In this document: one piece after another, positions 1 to 7,901 of the stretch
Layout of the letters: the number at the start of each line of letters is the position of its first letter
Numbering within the stretch: the first letter of the stretch is position 1
From: Chryseobacterium polytrichastri
Lineage (GTDB): Bacteria; Bacteroidota; Bacteroidia; Flavobacteriales; Weeksellaceae
Length of the DNA: 43,189 nucleotides
Direction of reading: 5' to 3'
NCBI RefSeq assembly: GCF_900142445.1
Contig: NZ_FRAV01000041.1
Span: 1 to 43,189, forward strand
Position numbers and translations under genes: made by a program
Notes under the pieces: model-generated
Seen by the model: the letters and a program-made list of their open reading frames with translations, nothing else
Database searches by the model: none
Told to the model about the DNA's origin: nothing

Positions 1-13
1 CATACAAAACAAA

Positions 14-45
14 AAACCAAAGCAAAAACATTTTTGCTTTGGTTT
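14..45 (-). terminator. Rho-independent terminator
   Basis: A perfect 15-bp stem (14-28 against 31-45) with a 2-nt loop is followed on the minus strand by a T-rich run. It lies 57 bp beyond the stop of the leftward Crp/Fnr gene and probably ends that transcript. The stem is symmetric, so it could also stop rightward transcription entering the window. Confidence 0.7.
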
Positions 46-101
46 AATTAATTATTTTTATCCTATAATCTGTATCGAATTTTTAGGACCAGACACATTA
101 A

Positions 102-677
102 TTATTCTTCGCTGTTATTTTCTTTTATTTCCTTCAAAGCCCTATTCAAACTTCTTACCGTAATTCCCAAATAAGCGGCCATATCTTCTTTTGAAATTTC
201 CATCTCTTTCGATTTTAATTCAAGAAGTTGAGACAAGGTGTGCTCTGTGGTATGAAGCTGCTGATAAGAAGCTCTGCTTGAAGTATTAACAATACGTTCC
301 GCAAAAACATCTAGCAACAAGTTATTTAAAGTCAAATCACTTTTAATCAATGATTGAAAATAAGGAATTGTCATCGAATAGACGCTTACTTCTGTCATCG
401 CTTCAATGCTACAAAGGCAGGAAACATTTTTTATTACTTCAATTTCCCCTATGATCTCGCCTTTTCCTAAAAACTCTACGATATATTCTTTGTCATTTTC
501 TTCGACAAAATAACATTTCGTAATTCCGCTTTTGATGAGCATTATTTTCGTGGAAATTTCATTCTGTGTTAATATCCTATCTCCTTTCTCAAAAGATCTC
601 AGGATAATATTATTATTTTCCTGCTTGTTATAAAGTTCTTCCAGATAGTCTAAAAATAGTGGATTCGTACGTAGCAT
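102..677 (-). CDS. Crp/Fnr family transcriptional regulator
   Basis: This is a predicted cytoplasmic one-component DNA-binding regulator. Residues about 25-115 form a cyclic-nucleotide-binding-like beta barrel (gDRILTQNE, then a GKGEIIGE segment), and residues about 145-185 form a winged helix-turn-helix (EDMAAYLGITVRSLNRALKEI). The length of 191 residues is normal for short Bacteroidota Crp/Fnr proteins. I see no cysteine cluster of the Fnr 4Fe-4S type in the expected place. It is divergent from the HAD hydrolase at 768 with about 90 bp between them, so the two could share a control region and the regulator may control itself or that neighbour. The effector is unknown. Family assignment is firm; target is inference. 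Confidence 0.85.
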   Translation of the reverse strand: MLRTNPLFLDYLEELYNKQENNNIILRSFEKGDRILTQNEISTKIMLIKSGITKCYFVEENDKEYIVEFLGKGEIIGEIEVIKNVSCLCSIEAMTEVSVYSMTIPYFQSLIKSDLTLNNLLLDVFAERIVNTSSRASYQQLHTTEHTLSQLLELKSKEMEISKEDMAAYLGITVRSLNRALKEIKENNSEE

Positions 678-767
678 ATTCTTGTTTGGGACAATTGTCC
701 TTTTCTTTTTTATTTTTTATACTGAATTTTGTCGGCGGAAAATTACAAAAATTAACGTGAATAGAAT

Positions 768-1463
768 ATGAACAATGATATAACAACAATTGCCTTTGAT
801 GCAGATGATACTTTATGGATTAATGAGCCTTATTTTCAGGAAACCGAAAAAGAATTTTGTGCTCTCCTCAAAGATTATTTACCACAACAAGCAGTATCAA
901 AAGAATTATTTACTATCGAAATGCAAAACTTACCCTTGTATGGTTATGGCGTAAAAGGTTTTATGCTTTGTATGATAGAAACCATCAGTAGAGTTTCCAA
1001 TGGGAAAGCTTCGTTAGAATTGGTCAATAAAACAATTGAACTCGGACATGAATTATTACAAAAACCAATTGAACTTTTAGACGGCGTACTGCACACATTA
1101 GAAAGTTTAAACGGAAAATACAGATTAGTCATTGCCACAAAAGGAGATTTGCTGGATCAGGAGCGCAAACTGAAAAAATCAGGGTTAGAAAGTTATTTTC
1201 ACCATATAGAAATCATGAGTGATAAAAAAGTAAGCGATTATGAAAAGTTGTTGAAACACCTAGATTGTCGCTCTGAGAACTTTCTTATGTTAGGCAATTC
1301 AATACAATCGGATATTTTACCGGTGTTGGAAATGGGTGGAACTGCAGCTCATATTCCTTATCATGTTACTTGGGCTCATGAACAACATTCACAACAACTG
1401 AAACATGAAAACTTTTTTGAATTAAAAAAGATTGATGAAGTTTTGGAATTTCTTGGTTGTTGA
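768..1463 (+). CDS. HAD family hydrolase
   Basis: This is a 231-residue cytoplasmic phosphatase-type hydrolase of the haloacid dehalogenase superfamily. Motif I is FDADDTLW with the nucleophile Asp11 and the general acid Asp13. Motif II is the Thr in VIATKGD, and motif IV is visible as MLGNSIQSDI, the acidic Mg2+ site. A helical cap, probably C1 type, lies between motifs I and II (about residues 20-110). The substrate cannot be told from sequence; phosphoglycolate, sugar phosphates or nucleotides are all possible. The start at 768 is chosen because the HAD motif begins ten residues in, as is usual. It is divergent from the Crp/Fnr gene and is followed by a repeat-rich non-coding block. Confidence 0.85.
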   Translation: MNNDITTIAFDADDTLWINEPYFQETEKEFCALLKDYLPQQAVSKELFTIEMQNLPLYGYGVKGFMLCMIETISRVSNGKASLELVNKTIELGHELLQKPIELLDGVLHTLESLNGKYRLVIATKGDLLDQERKLKKSGLESYFHHIEIMSDKKVSDYEKLLKHLDCRSENFLMLGNSIQSDILPVLEMGGTAAHIPYHVTWAHEQHSQQLKHENFFELKKIDEVLEFLGC

Positions 1464-1482
1464 TTATTTTTAAAGAGAGCGC

Positions 1483-1716
1483 AAACCTCACAGGTTTTGA
1501 AAACCTATGAGGTTTAGAGAGTTGATGAATATTTTGAATAAGTAGTTTTCTTCTTTTTTCTTAAAATATTTCCCAAATCTGTCATTCTGAATGGAACGCA
1601 GTGGAATGAAGAATCTCTACCTCGCTTTTTGAATGTTGCTGTTGAGATCCTTACAGGATGACAAACTTTATGGTGATTGTGACTGTTGAAAATAACGACA
1701 AAAACCTTAGCCCAGA
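1483..1716. repeat. Intergenic repeat block, copy 1
   Basis: The block opens with a hairpin (1483-1515; arms of 16 bp around a single G, one mismatch). It continues with a section containing GAATGGAACGCAG and GAATGAAGAATCTC, then a segment around CTTACAGGATGACAAAC, and ends at ACAAAAACC..TAGCCC. The same order of elements recurs at 1764-2010, with a period of about 281 bp. Confidence 0.75.
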
Positions 1717-1763
1717 CATTCTATGTTTGCATTTTTTAGTTTAATTTTTCTAAGCAGTAAAAC

Positions 1764-2010
1764 AAACCTCATAGGTTTTGAAAACCTATGAGGTTTAGGC
1801 GTATAAGAGAGAGTTTATGAATAATTGTGAATAAGTAGATTTCTTCTTTTTCCTTAAAATATTTCTCAAAACTGTCTTCTGAATGGAACGCAGCGGAATG
1901 AAGAATCTCTACCTCGCTTTTTGAATGTTGATATTGAGATCCTTACAGGATAACAAACTTTATGGTGATTGTGACTGTTGAAAAGAACGACAAAAACCCT
2001 AGCCCCGATT
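1764..2010. repeat. Intergenic repeat block, copy 2
   Basis: This is the second copy of the block at 1483-1716. Its opening hairpin (1764-1796) is a perfect inverted repeat with 16-bp arms around one G. The remainder matches copy 1 with scattered substitutions and small indels, showing an older tandem duplication. Confidence 0.75.
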
Positions 2011-2083
2011 GCAGCTTTGTTTGAGCTCATTTTTCTTTTGCAAAAAGAAAAATAGCGAGTGCGGAAAGCGGGAAATTGCTTCA
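1991..2083. repeat. Structured interspersed intergenic element
   Basis: The run from AAAACCCTAGCCCCG to GCGGAAAGCGGG contains nested complementary segments: CCCG at 2004-2007 with CGGG at 2069-2072, and a U/A-rich inner stem TTTTTCTTTT with AAAAGAAAAA around 2030-2052. I recall very similar elements repeated between genes in many flavobacterial genomes. It might be transcribed as a structured RNA or act as a terminator; the sequence does not decide. Confidence 0.5.
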
Positions 2084-2146
2084 AAAAAAAATTAAAACTA
2101 CAATTCGACGTAGTCAAATAGCTTCTGAAAATAAGCAATATTTTTT

Positions 2147-2202
2147 GAGATTGCTTTACTTCGACAGGCTCAGCACAGGCTTGCTTTGCTCCTCGCAATG
2201 AC
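2147..2202. repeat. Short interspersed repeat (GAGATTGCTT...CGCAATGAC)
   Basis: The ends GAGATTGCTT and CTCGCAATGAC are partly complementary. They match the ends of a shorter copy at 2840-2873, so the GNAT gene is flanked by two members of the family. Confidence 0.6.
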
Positions 2203-2705
2203 TAATTGATTCTTTTTCCTAAAATCACCAAGCTCCTTTCTATACCATCCAAAACGGCGACATCAGGAAAGGTGCCCCAATCTTCGAAACCGAAATGTCT
2301 GAAGAGTTTCAAACTCGGTTCATTATGCAAAAAGATAAATCCTAATAATGTTTTAACGCCAAACTTTCCTGCGTTATCAATACAATACTGAAGAACTTTC
2401 TTGCCGAAGCCTTTGCCACGACAGCTTTCATCCATATAAATACTGATTTCAACGGTTCCGTTGTAAGCCGGCCTTCCGTAAAATGATGAAAAACTCACCC
2501 AACCCAACGTATTGTTTTGAAAATCTTCAATCACCCAAAGAGGTCGGGTTTCAGGATTGTGTTCATTAAACCATTGTTGTCTACTTTCTACAGAAACATT
2601 TTCCGTATCCGCCGTTACCATTCTTGATGGGATGGTTGAATTATAGATTTCTACAATTCTTGGTAAATCTTGAGGGCTTGCGTTTCTGAATTTTATTTCT
2701 TGCAT
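2202..2705 (-). CDS. GNAT family N-acetyltransferase (phosphinothricin acetyltransferase-like)
   Basis: The 167-residue protein is a single GNAT domain that transfers an acetyl group from acetyl-CoA to an amine. The acetyl-CoA binding motif A is visible as CRGKGFGKKVL (about residues 94-104), preceded by the strand VEISIYMDE. The N-terminal FRNASPQDLPRIVEIYNSTI and the C-terminal HNEPSLKLFRHFGFE are typical of the phosphinothricin/L-amino-acid acetyltransferase (Pat/YncA) branch. The likely substrate is a free amino acid or an amino-acid analogue, which is family knowledge rather than something the sequence proves. It stands alone between repeats. Confidence 0.85.
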   Translation of the reverse strand: MQEIKFRNASPQDLPRIVEIYNSTIPSRMVTADTENVSVESRQQWFNEHNPETRPLWVIEDFQNNTLGWVSFSSFYGRPAYNGTVEISIYMDESCRGKGFGKKVLQYCIDNAGKFGVKTLLGFIFLHNEPSLKLFRHFGFEDWGTFPDVAVLDGIERSLVILGKRIN

Positions 2706-2839
2706 TCTGTTTATGAATTTTTTGCAAATATCTTAAAAACGATTCATTTAACTAAATACTGGAAATTGAATTTTAAATATCAAACTCAGAATCAAATCGT
2801 TAAATTTTAGATATTATAAATAATTCTATTTCTTAGACT

Positions 2840-2873
2840 GAGATTGCTTCTTCGCTTCGCTCATCGCAATGAC
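2840..2873. repeat. Short interspersed repeat (GAGATTGCTT...CGCAATGAC)
   Basis: A shorter member of the family seen at 2147-2202, with the same ends and a different middle. It lies in the gap between the S9 peptidase terminator and the GNAT gene. Confidence 0.55.
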
Positions 2874-2884
2874 AATCACAAAAA

Positions 2885-2908
2885 AACTCGCTCTAAAAAG
2901 AACGAGTT
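2885..2908 (-). terminator. Rho-independent terminator of the S9 peptidase gene
   Basis: A 10-bp stem (85-94 against 2899-2908, one G-U pair) with a 4-nt loop is followed on the minus strand by seven T's. It lies 13 bp beyond the stop of the peptidase gene. Confidence 0.75.
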
Positions 2909-2921
2909 GTATGATAAGTTG

Positions 2922-5324
2922 TTATTTCTTCAAACATTTCTCTAGAAACTGATCTTGTTCCCAAAGAAGGTGAAGTATATTTTCTTTAGCTACATAACTG
3001 TGTGCCTCTCTTGGAAGTAACACCATTTTTACAGGAGCTCCAAGGTTTTTCAATGCCTGGAAATATCTTTCCGTCTGTAAAGTGAATGTTCCAGGATTAT
3101 TGTCTGCATCACCATGAACCAAAAGTAACGGCGTTTTCATCTTATCTGCATTCATGAACGGAGACATTGTGTTGTAAATTTCAGGAATATCCCAATAATT
3201 TCTCTGTTCGCTCTGGAAACCGAAAGGTGTTAAGGTTCTGTTGTATGCTCCACTTCTTGCAATTCCACAAGCATAATCTTTAGAATGCGTTAAAAGATTG
3301 GCCGTCATAAAGGCGCCATAAGAGTGACCTCCTACCGCAACTTTTGTTCTGTCGATATATCCTAACTGATCTACCGCATCAATTGCTGCTCTTCCGTTAG
3401 CCACTAACTGAGGGATAAAAGTATCGTTTGGTTCCGTTTTTCCTTCTCCAATGATTGGAAAAGCGGCATCATCCAATACTGCATATCCTTTGGTTGTCCA
3501 GTATACAAAAGAACCATAATATGGGAAGGTAAATTCATTCGGGTTTTGGGTATTTTGTCCTGCTGTATTTTTATCTTTATATTCTGTAGGATATGCCCAG
3601 ATCAATAAAGGAAGCTTTTCTTTCTTCGCTTTTCTGTCGTAGTTGGCCGGAAGATAAAGTGTTCCCGTTAAGGTAACTCCGTCATTTCTTTTGTACGAAA
3701 TCACTTCTTTATATACATCTTTGATGCTTTCGAAAGGATTGGCAAAATTAGTAACTGCTTCTGTTTTATTAGACTTAATATTCTTTTTGAAATAATTAGG
3801 ATACTGACTTGCCGATTGCTGAATGGTTAAGACTTCCCCTTTTGATGGATTCAGAATGTCCTTAATTTCTTCTTTAGCGTTTTTCAGGTTTGAAGTATAG
3901 AGTCTTTTCTTTTTCAACGTTTTCATATCCATTTCGTCGATGAATGGATGTTGACCGTCTTTAGTAAAACCTTCTCCAATAAGATAAGCCTTCCCTCCTT
4001 TCATGTCAACAACCGTTCTTCCGAATTGGTTTTTAGTCGTGTTGAAACTCCCGGGATCGCTGTACACATCCTGATAATTTCTATCATCAATTACTTTAGA
4101 CTCGTTGTTATTTAAGTCGATTAAATAAGATTTTGTATTTCTTGTATCATACCAACCTTCCGAAACGATTGCATAATGATCATTTGTCCAGCTTACGTCT
4201 TCATATCTCTGCTTGGTTTTAAAGAATGATTTTGGATTGGCGCTAAATGGGGCTTCCCAAGTAAAGATCTCATCTCTGTAATCCACCGTTTTAGATTGAT
4301 CTCCTCCATCCAATGCTTCGGTATATACCAATGTAGCAGGCGCATCACTTCTCCAGCCCAGATCTCTTTTCCCTGTTCTTACCGAAGAAAAACCTTTAGG
4401 CATGATTTCATTCAACGGAACTTCGTTCACTACTTTTACCACATTTCCATTAATGTCATATACGGTTGTTGTGATGGGAAATCTATTCAGAGGAACGATA
4501 TATGAAAACGGTTTTTTGATTGTTGTTGCCATCATATAATTTCCGTCTGGCGAAAAGCTTAATCCAGAATACAAATCCTGCTCTTTTACTTTCTTCAAGT
4601 TTCCGTTTAAGTCAACGTTGTAAATATCAGAAGCAGTTAGGATTTCAAAATTCTTTTCATCCTGTGGATTTTTAAGAAGATCCTGATATGTTCTGTTTTG
4701 AGACACTTTTCCGTCCGCTGTAGAAACAATAGGGCCCGTTGGAAGATCTTTGCTTGCATCAATTAAAGTCCCCCTATTTTGAGGAAGTGTTTTAATTAAC
4801 ACATTCTGAGAATCTTTATACCAAACATACGGACTTCCTAAATTGGCATTCAGATTATCATTTGTTATTTTTTTTGCGGTAGCGGTTTCCAGATCAATGA
4901 TCCAAAGCTCTACTCCTTTAGCTGTTGTATTTGTAAACGCTAGCTTTTTTTCATCTGGTGAAAAAGAAGTATTGGTGATTTTCGGATTTGCTGGTAAATT
5001 TTTAACCTGAACTTCAGCCTTATCATTCAATTTTCTAACCTTCAGATTGTTTGAATAAGTAGCTGTACTTGAAATATTGGTTACAGGATTAATCCTAAGT
5101 CCTCCCAACTTCATTTCCTGCTGACTAAGATCTTCCAATGTCTTGTACGTCGGACGGTAAGCGAAAATAACCCAGTCTTTTTTACTGTTCATTAAAACAC
5201 TTGGTGGTCTTTCGTAATCCGCAAGTTTAAGAATTTCAGCAGATGGCTTTTGGTAGGTAATATTTTCCTGAGCATCATAGAAATTAAGAAACGCTAACAA
5301 ACAGATCGTTAATTTTATCTTCAT
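2922..5324 (-). CDS. Secreted S9D-type glutamyl endopeptidase (prolyl oligopeptidase family)
   Basis: An 800-residue serine peptidase with an N-terminal signal peptide (MKIKLTICLLAFLNFYDAQ). The first about 550 residues form a beta-propeller-like domain with WD40/TolB-type strands (for example FSPDEKKLAFTN and FSPDGNYMMAT). The last about 240 residues form an alpha/beta hydrolase. The triad reads Ser668 in GGHSYGAF, Asp741 in HGDADNNPGT and His775 in REAHSY. The stretch around GIARSGAYNRTLTPFGFQ is what I remember of the chloroplast glutamyl endopeptidase (CGEP), so S9D is preferred over a true prolyl oligopeptidase. It probably degrades peptides in the periplasm or outside the cell. It is a single-gene transcript ending at the hairpin 2885-2908. 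Confidence 0.85.
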   Translation of the reverse strand: MKIKLTICLLAFLNFYDAQENITYQKPSAEILKLADYERPPSVLMNSKKDWVIFAYRPTYKTLEDLSQQEMKLGGLRINPVTNISSTATYSNNLKVRKLNDKAEVQVKNLPANPKITNTSFSPDEKKLAFTNTTAKGVELWIIDLETATAKKITNDNLNANLGSPYVWYKDSQNVLIKTLPQNRGTLIDASKDLPTGPIVSTADGKVSQNRTYQDLLKNPQDEKNFEILTASDIYNVDLNGNLKKVKEQDLYSGLSFSPDGNYMMATTIKKPFSYIVPLNRFPITTTVYDINGNVVKVVNEVPLNEIMPKGFSSVRTGKRDLGWRSDAPATLVYTEALDGGDQSKTVDYRDEIFTWEAPFSANPKSFFKTKQRYEDVSWTNDHYAIVSEGWYDTRNTKSYLIDLNNNESKVIDDRNYQDVYSDPGSFNTTKNQFGRTVVDMKGGKAYLIGEGFTKDGQHPFIDEMDMKTLKKKRLYTSNLKNAKEEIKDILNPSKGEVLTIQQSASQYPNYFKKNIKSNKTEAVTNFANPFESIKDVYKEVISYKRNDGVTLTGTLYLPANYDRKAKKEKLPLLIWAYPTEYKDKNTAGQNTQNPNEFTFPYYGSFVYWTTKGYAVLDDAAFPIIGEGKTEPNDTFIPQLVANGRAAIDAVDQLGYIDRTKVAVGGHSYGAFMTANLLTHSKDYACGIARSGAYNRTLTPFGFQSEQRNYWDIPEIYNTMSPFMNADKMKTPLLLVHGDADNNPGTFTLQTERYFQALKNLGAPVKMVLLPREAHSYVAKENILHLLWEQDQFLEKCLKK

Positions 5325-5777
5325 TATATATTTATTTCAATTTCTACGAAATTAATGATTTTTTAATATATAATTCGTCTTGACTTTTGATATAAAGAGT
5401 ATTCAAAGAATTATGCCTCTTTTTTATTAAATAATGTAGCCGTTTGTTTGACGCAAAGTTTTATGTTGCAGAATGATTTATTTAAGTGAGCAAAGAAGAA
5501 TCAACCAAATTGATTTGATGAAGCTGTATTTTCAAGCTTCGCAAAGCAAATTTTATTTGCCTTTGTCTCCTAAAAATAAAAAGTACGTAATAAGATCTTT
5601 GCGTTAAAAAATAAAATTTAAACAAATGAAACCTCGCATCATCAATAAAATACTTTCACACAACTCATAGAAGTTAAGATGAGTTGATATATAACCTGAA
5701 TTTCATCATTCTAAAAAGATAAATTCAAAAATGATATAACAAACCTAACCTGTTTGTTAACTGTTAATCTTATCCTT
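5325..5777. other. Gene-free stretch of 453 bp
   Basis: No reading frame with protein-like character was found. The middle part (about 5455-5610) includes GCTTCGCAAAGCAAATTTTATTTGCC, here written in pieces as GCTTCGCAAAGC and GCAAATTTTATTTGC, two short overlapping inverted repeats of the kind found in other flavobacterial spacers. The right part is plain AT-rich sequence. Confidence 0.5.
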
Positions 5778-6311
5778 TTATACAACCCTAACAAAATCAC
5801 TCTCAGTAGCAGTTATACAAAGCTTCAATCCACAATCCGAAAACTTTTCTGCAATAGTATAAAATGCAATGGTTGTTCTAAGCATTAAAAGCGTACAAAT
5901 TCCTGAGCTCATTTCATCAGCAAAAAAGGCAGATTCAGCATTATTTTTATATATCCCTGAAAAACCTCTTGCTTTTCCAATTTCTACCCAATTTTTGCTT
6001 TTAAAAATCCAATCATTATTTTCTTTGGTATAGTCTTTACAGATATACATTGTACTTTGCCAACCATCATCTAAACTATAATATAAACATAAGGCTTCTG
6101 CGTTTTCAATATTTGCAAGCCCAATACACTCCTTCATTTTGTGTTCGATCTTATTCTCATATCCTTTTAGATTAACCGTCATGATTTTGTCTATTATTTC
6201 TTTTGGAACCTTTAATTTTACTGCAATATCAAGAGCATAGTTAATTGCGTCTTGAATTTGACCTTTTTCCAAAAGAGCAATACAGTTTTCCCAATATTTA
6301 TAATTCTTCAT
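5778..6311 (-). CDS. Hypothetical protein, 177 residues
   Basis: I do not recognise a family. There is no signal peptide or membrane segment, so a soluble cytoplasmic protein is expected. The first 45 residues look helical (YWENCIALLEKGQIQDAINYALD), like one TPR-type helical pair. The remainder is mixed alpha/beta with several cysteines (GLANIENAEALCLYYSLDDG, LLMLRTTIAFYTIAE). It is flanked by a 453-bp empty stretch and by the DoxX gene, with which it shares direction but which precedes its terminator. A narrowly distributed accessory protein is the most one can say. Confidence 0.6.
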   Translation of the reverse strand: MKNYKYWENCIALLEKGQIQDAINYALDIAVKLKVPKEIIDKIMTVNLKGYENKIEHKMKECIGLANIENAEALCLYYSLDDGWQSTMYICKDYTKENNDWIFKSKNWVEIGKARGFSGIYKNNAESAFFADEMSSGICTLLMLRTTIAFYTIAEKFSDCGLKLCITATESDFVRVV

Positions 6312-6355
6312 CTTCCGGTGTATATTATATCAAACTACCTATATATGTATAACAA

Positions 6356-6380
6356 AAAAGAGCATTAAAAATGCTCTTTT
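6356..6380 (-). terminator. Rho-independent terminator of the DoxX gene
   Basis: A perfect 10-bp stem (6356-6365 against 6371-6380) with a 5-nt loop is followed on the minus strand by a T run. It lies 25 bp past the doxX stop and before the hypothetical gene at 6311. Confidence 0.8.
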
Positions 6381-6404
6381 ACTTTTTTATATTTCTATTA
6401 AAAT

Positions 6405-6836
6405 TTACCAATCAGATGCTCTTCTTCTTTTTTCAATCATATGATCTACAGAGAATTTTCCCGCTCCATACGCCATTAAAAGAAGATATACTGATAAATA
6501 AATTAAACTCAATTCTTTTTTATCAAAACCATCTGCTCCGTGAACCACAAAACAGGCAATGACCATTGTGAAAATAAGAAACCCTAATGATATTCTTGTA
6601 AAAAGCCCTAAAATGAGGAGAATTGAACAAGCGAATTCTGCGACTACTGTAAGTATCAAAGATATTGTAGGACCTAATCCCAGAAAATCAAAGAATTTAA
6701 TTTCACCACCTTCCAACAGCATTTGAAGTTTTGGAAAGCCATGAGAAAGCATCGCAAATCCTATAAATACCCTTACAATTAACAGGATAATATCTACATA
6801 AATAGGATTAGACTTTGAGTTTAAATAATTCATCAA
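6405..6836 (-). CDS. DoxX family membrane protein
   Basis: A 143-residue integral inner-membrane protein with four predicted membrane segments (about residues 12-35, 55-75, 78-97 and 107-127). The DoxX signature is visible as LLIVRVFIGFAMLSHGFPKL in the first segment and FAEFACSILLILGLFTR-like sequence in the second and third (here VAEFACSILLILGLFTRI). DoxX proteins are small quinone-pathway or redox-associated membrane proteins whose exact role varies. The charged C-terminus EKRRRASDW would be cytoplasmic. It lies alone, ends with its own terminator and runs in the same direction as era. Confidence 0.85.
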   Translation of the reverse strand: MMNYLNSKSNPIYVDIILLIVRVFIGFAMLSHGFPKLQMLLEGGEIKFFDFLGLGPTISLILTVVAEFACSILLILGLFTRISLGFLIFTMVIACFVVHGADGFDKKELSLIYLSVYLLLMAYGAGKFSVDHMIEKRRRASDW

Positions 6837-6901
6837 TCAAAATTTAAAGATAAAGTTAATAAAATTCTTTTAATATGACGATGAATATTGACTTTTTTAG
6901 T

Positions 6902-7777
6902 TTATCTGTATCCGAAATTCTTTAGATCTCTGTCATTTTTTCTCCAATCTTTTTTCACCTTCACAAATAAGTTCAAGTGTATTTTTTTAGAGAAAAACTT
7001 TTCAAGATCTAATCTTGCCTCTGTTCCTACTTTTTTAATGGCTTCCCCTTTATGCCCAATGATAATCCCCTTTTGGGTATCTCTTTCTACATAAATAATA
7101 GAATCAATAAAGATAATTCCTTCTTTTTCCTTGAATTGCTCTGTAACAACTTCTACAGAATATGGAATCTCTTTATCATAGTTTAGAAGAATTTTCTCAC
7201 GAATAGCCTCGTTCACGAAAAATCGTTCAGGCTTATCGGTATACTGATCTTTATCGTAATACGCCGGGCTTTCCGGTAACATAGACTTCAACTTGGGAAG
7301 GATAATATCTGTATTAAATGCATTCAGTGCAGAAATAGGCAAAATTTCAGCTTTAGGAATTCTTGCATGCCATTCTTCTACCAGTTTTTCCAAACCTGCT
7401 TGATCCGTCTGATCTACTTTATTCAATAAAAGTAAAACCGGAACAGGGATTTTATTTAGTTTTTCAATCAAAAACTCTGATGGCTCAGATTTATCTGTTA
7501 CATCTACAATAAATAAGAAAACATCTGCATCCTGTAAAGAATCCTTTACAAAATCCATCATTTTCTCCTGAAGGCCATATTTAGGATCTAATACTCCAGG
7601 GGTATCCGAAAATACAATCTGTAGATCCTCTTCATTATAAATTCCAAAAATTCTGTGTCGTGTTGTCTGTGCCTTTTGGGTCACAATAGCCAGCTTCTCA
7701 CCCATTAATTGATTTAATAAGGTAGATTTTCCGGCATTGGGCTTCCCAACTATATTTACAAATCCTGCTTTGTGCAT
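6902..7777 (-). CDS. era: GTPase Era
   Basis: Era is an essential GTPase that binds 16S rRNA and assists 30S ribosome maturation. From the chosen start MHKAGFVNIVG the protein is 291 residues, the usual Era length. The G1 loop is GKPNAGKS (11-18), G3 is DTPG, and G4 is NKVD. The C-terminal KH RNA-binding domain is visible as RDTQKGIIIGHKGEAIKKVG. The frame stays open for 30 more codons upstream, but that extension is not conserved-looking and begins before a -7 box (7798-7805), so the start at 7777 is preferred. It is followed by 65 bp with no clear terminator before doxX. Confidence 0.95.
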   Translation of the reverse strand: MHKAGFVNIVGKPNAGKSTLLNQLMGEKLAIVTQKAQTTRHRIFGIYNEEDLQIVFSDTPGVLDPKYGLQEKMMDFVKDSLQDADVFLFIVDVTDKSEPSEFLIEKLNKIPVPVLLLLNKVDQTDQAGLEKLVEEWHARIPKAEILPISALNAFNTDIILPKLKSMLPESPAYYDKDQYTDKPERFFVNEAIREKILLNYDKEIPYSVEVVTEQFKEKEGIIFIDSIIYVERDTQKGIIIGHKGEAIKKVGTEARLDLEKFFSKKIHLNLFVKVKKDWRKNDRDLKNFGYR

Positions 7778-7797
7778 AAAAATAATATTACAAAATG

Positions 7798-7805
7798 CAA
7801 AGTTA
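7798..7805 (-). promoter_or_regulatory. Candidate era promoter, -7 box
   Basis: The minus strand reads TAACTTTG, a match to the Bacteroidota -7 consensus TAnnTTTG, 20 bp before the chosen era start. I see no clear TTTG at the -33 distance. Confidence 0.45.
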
Positions 7806-7854
7806 CTAAAACAAAACTGGTCTTTACAGCTAATGTTAAAAGATTTAAAATAAA

Positions 7855-7882
7855 AAAGCCTTCCCAATTAAGGAAAGACTTT
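7855..7882 (-). terminator. Rho-independent terminator of the sugar operon
   Basis: An 11-bp stem (7855-7865 against 7872-7882, with three G-U pairs) followed on the minus strand by six T's. It lies just past the epimerase stop, separating the sugar locus from era. Confidence 0.75.
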
Positions 7883-7901
7883 CTCTGGAAATGAAATTGA
7901 A

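Larger units (their letters stand above)
1464..2201. other. Gene-free stretch filled with interspersed repeats
   Basis: These 738 bases between the HAD gene and the GNAT gene hold no convincing gene. They are made of two tandem copies of a roughly 235-bp block, a palindromic hairpin at the head of each block, a further structured element and a short interspersed repeat, all described separately. Confidence 0.7.

Noticed and set aside
1866..2198. Leftward reading frame of 110 residues
   Set aside because: It lies wholly in the interspersed repeat blocks, has no protein-like character and no start signals; repeats of this kind give open frames by chance.
7778..7867. Longer N-terminus for Era
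   Set aside because: The extra 30 codons are not Era-like and include the -7 box at 7798-7805.
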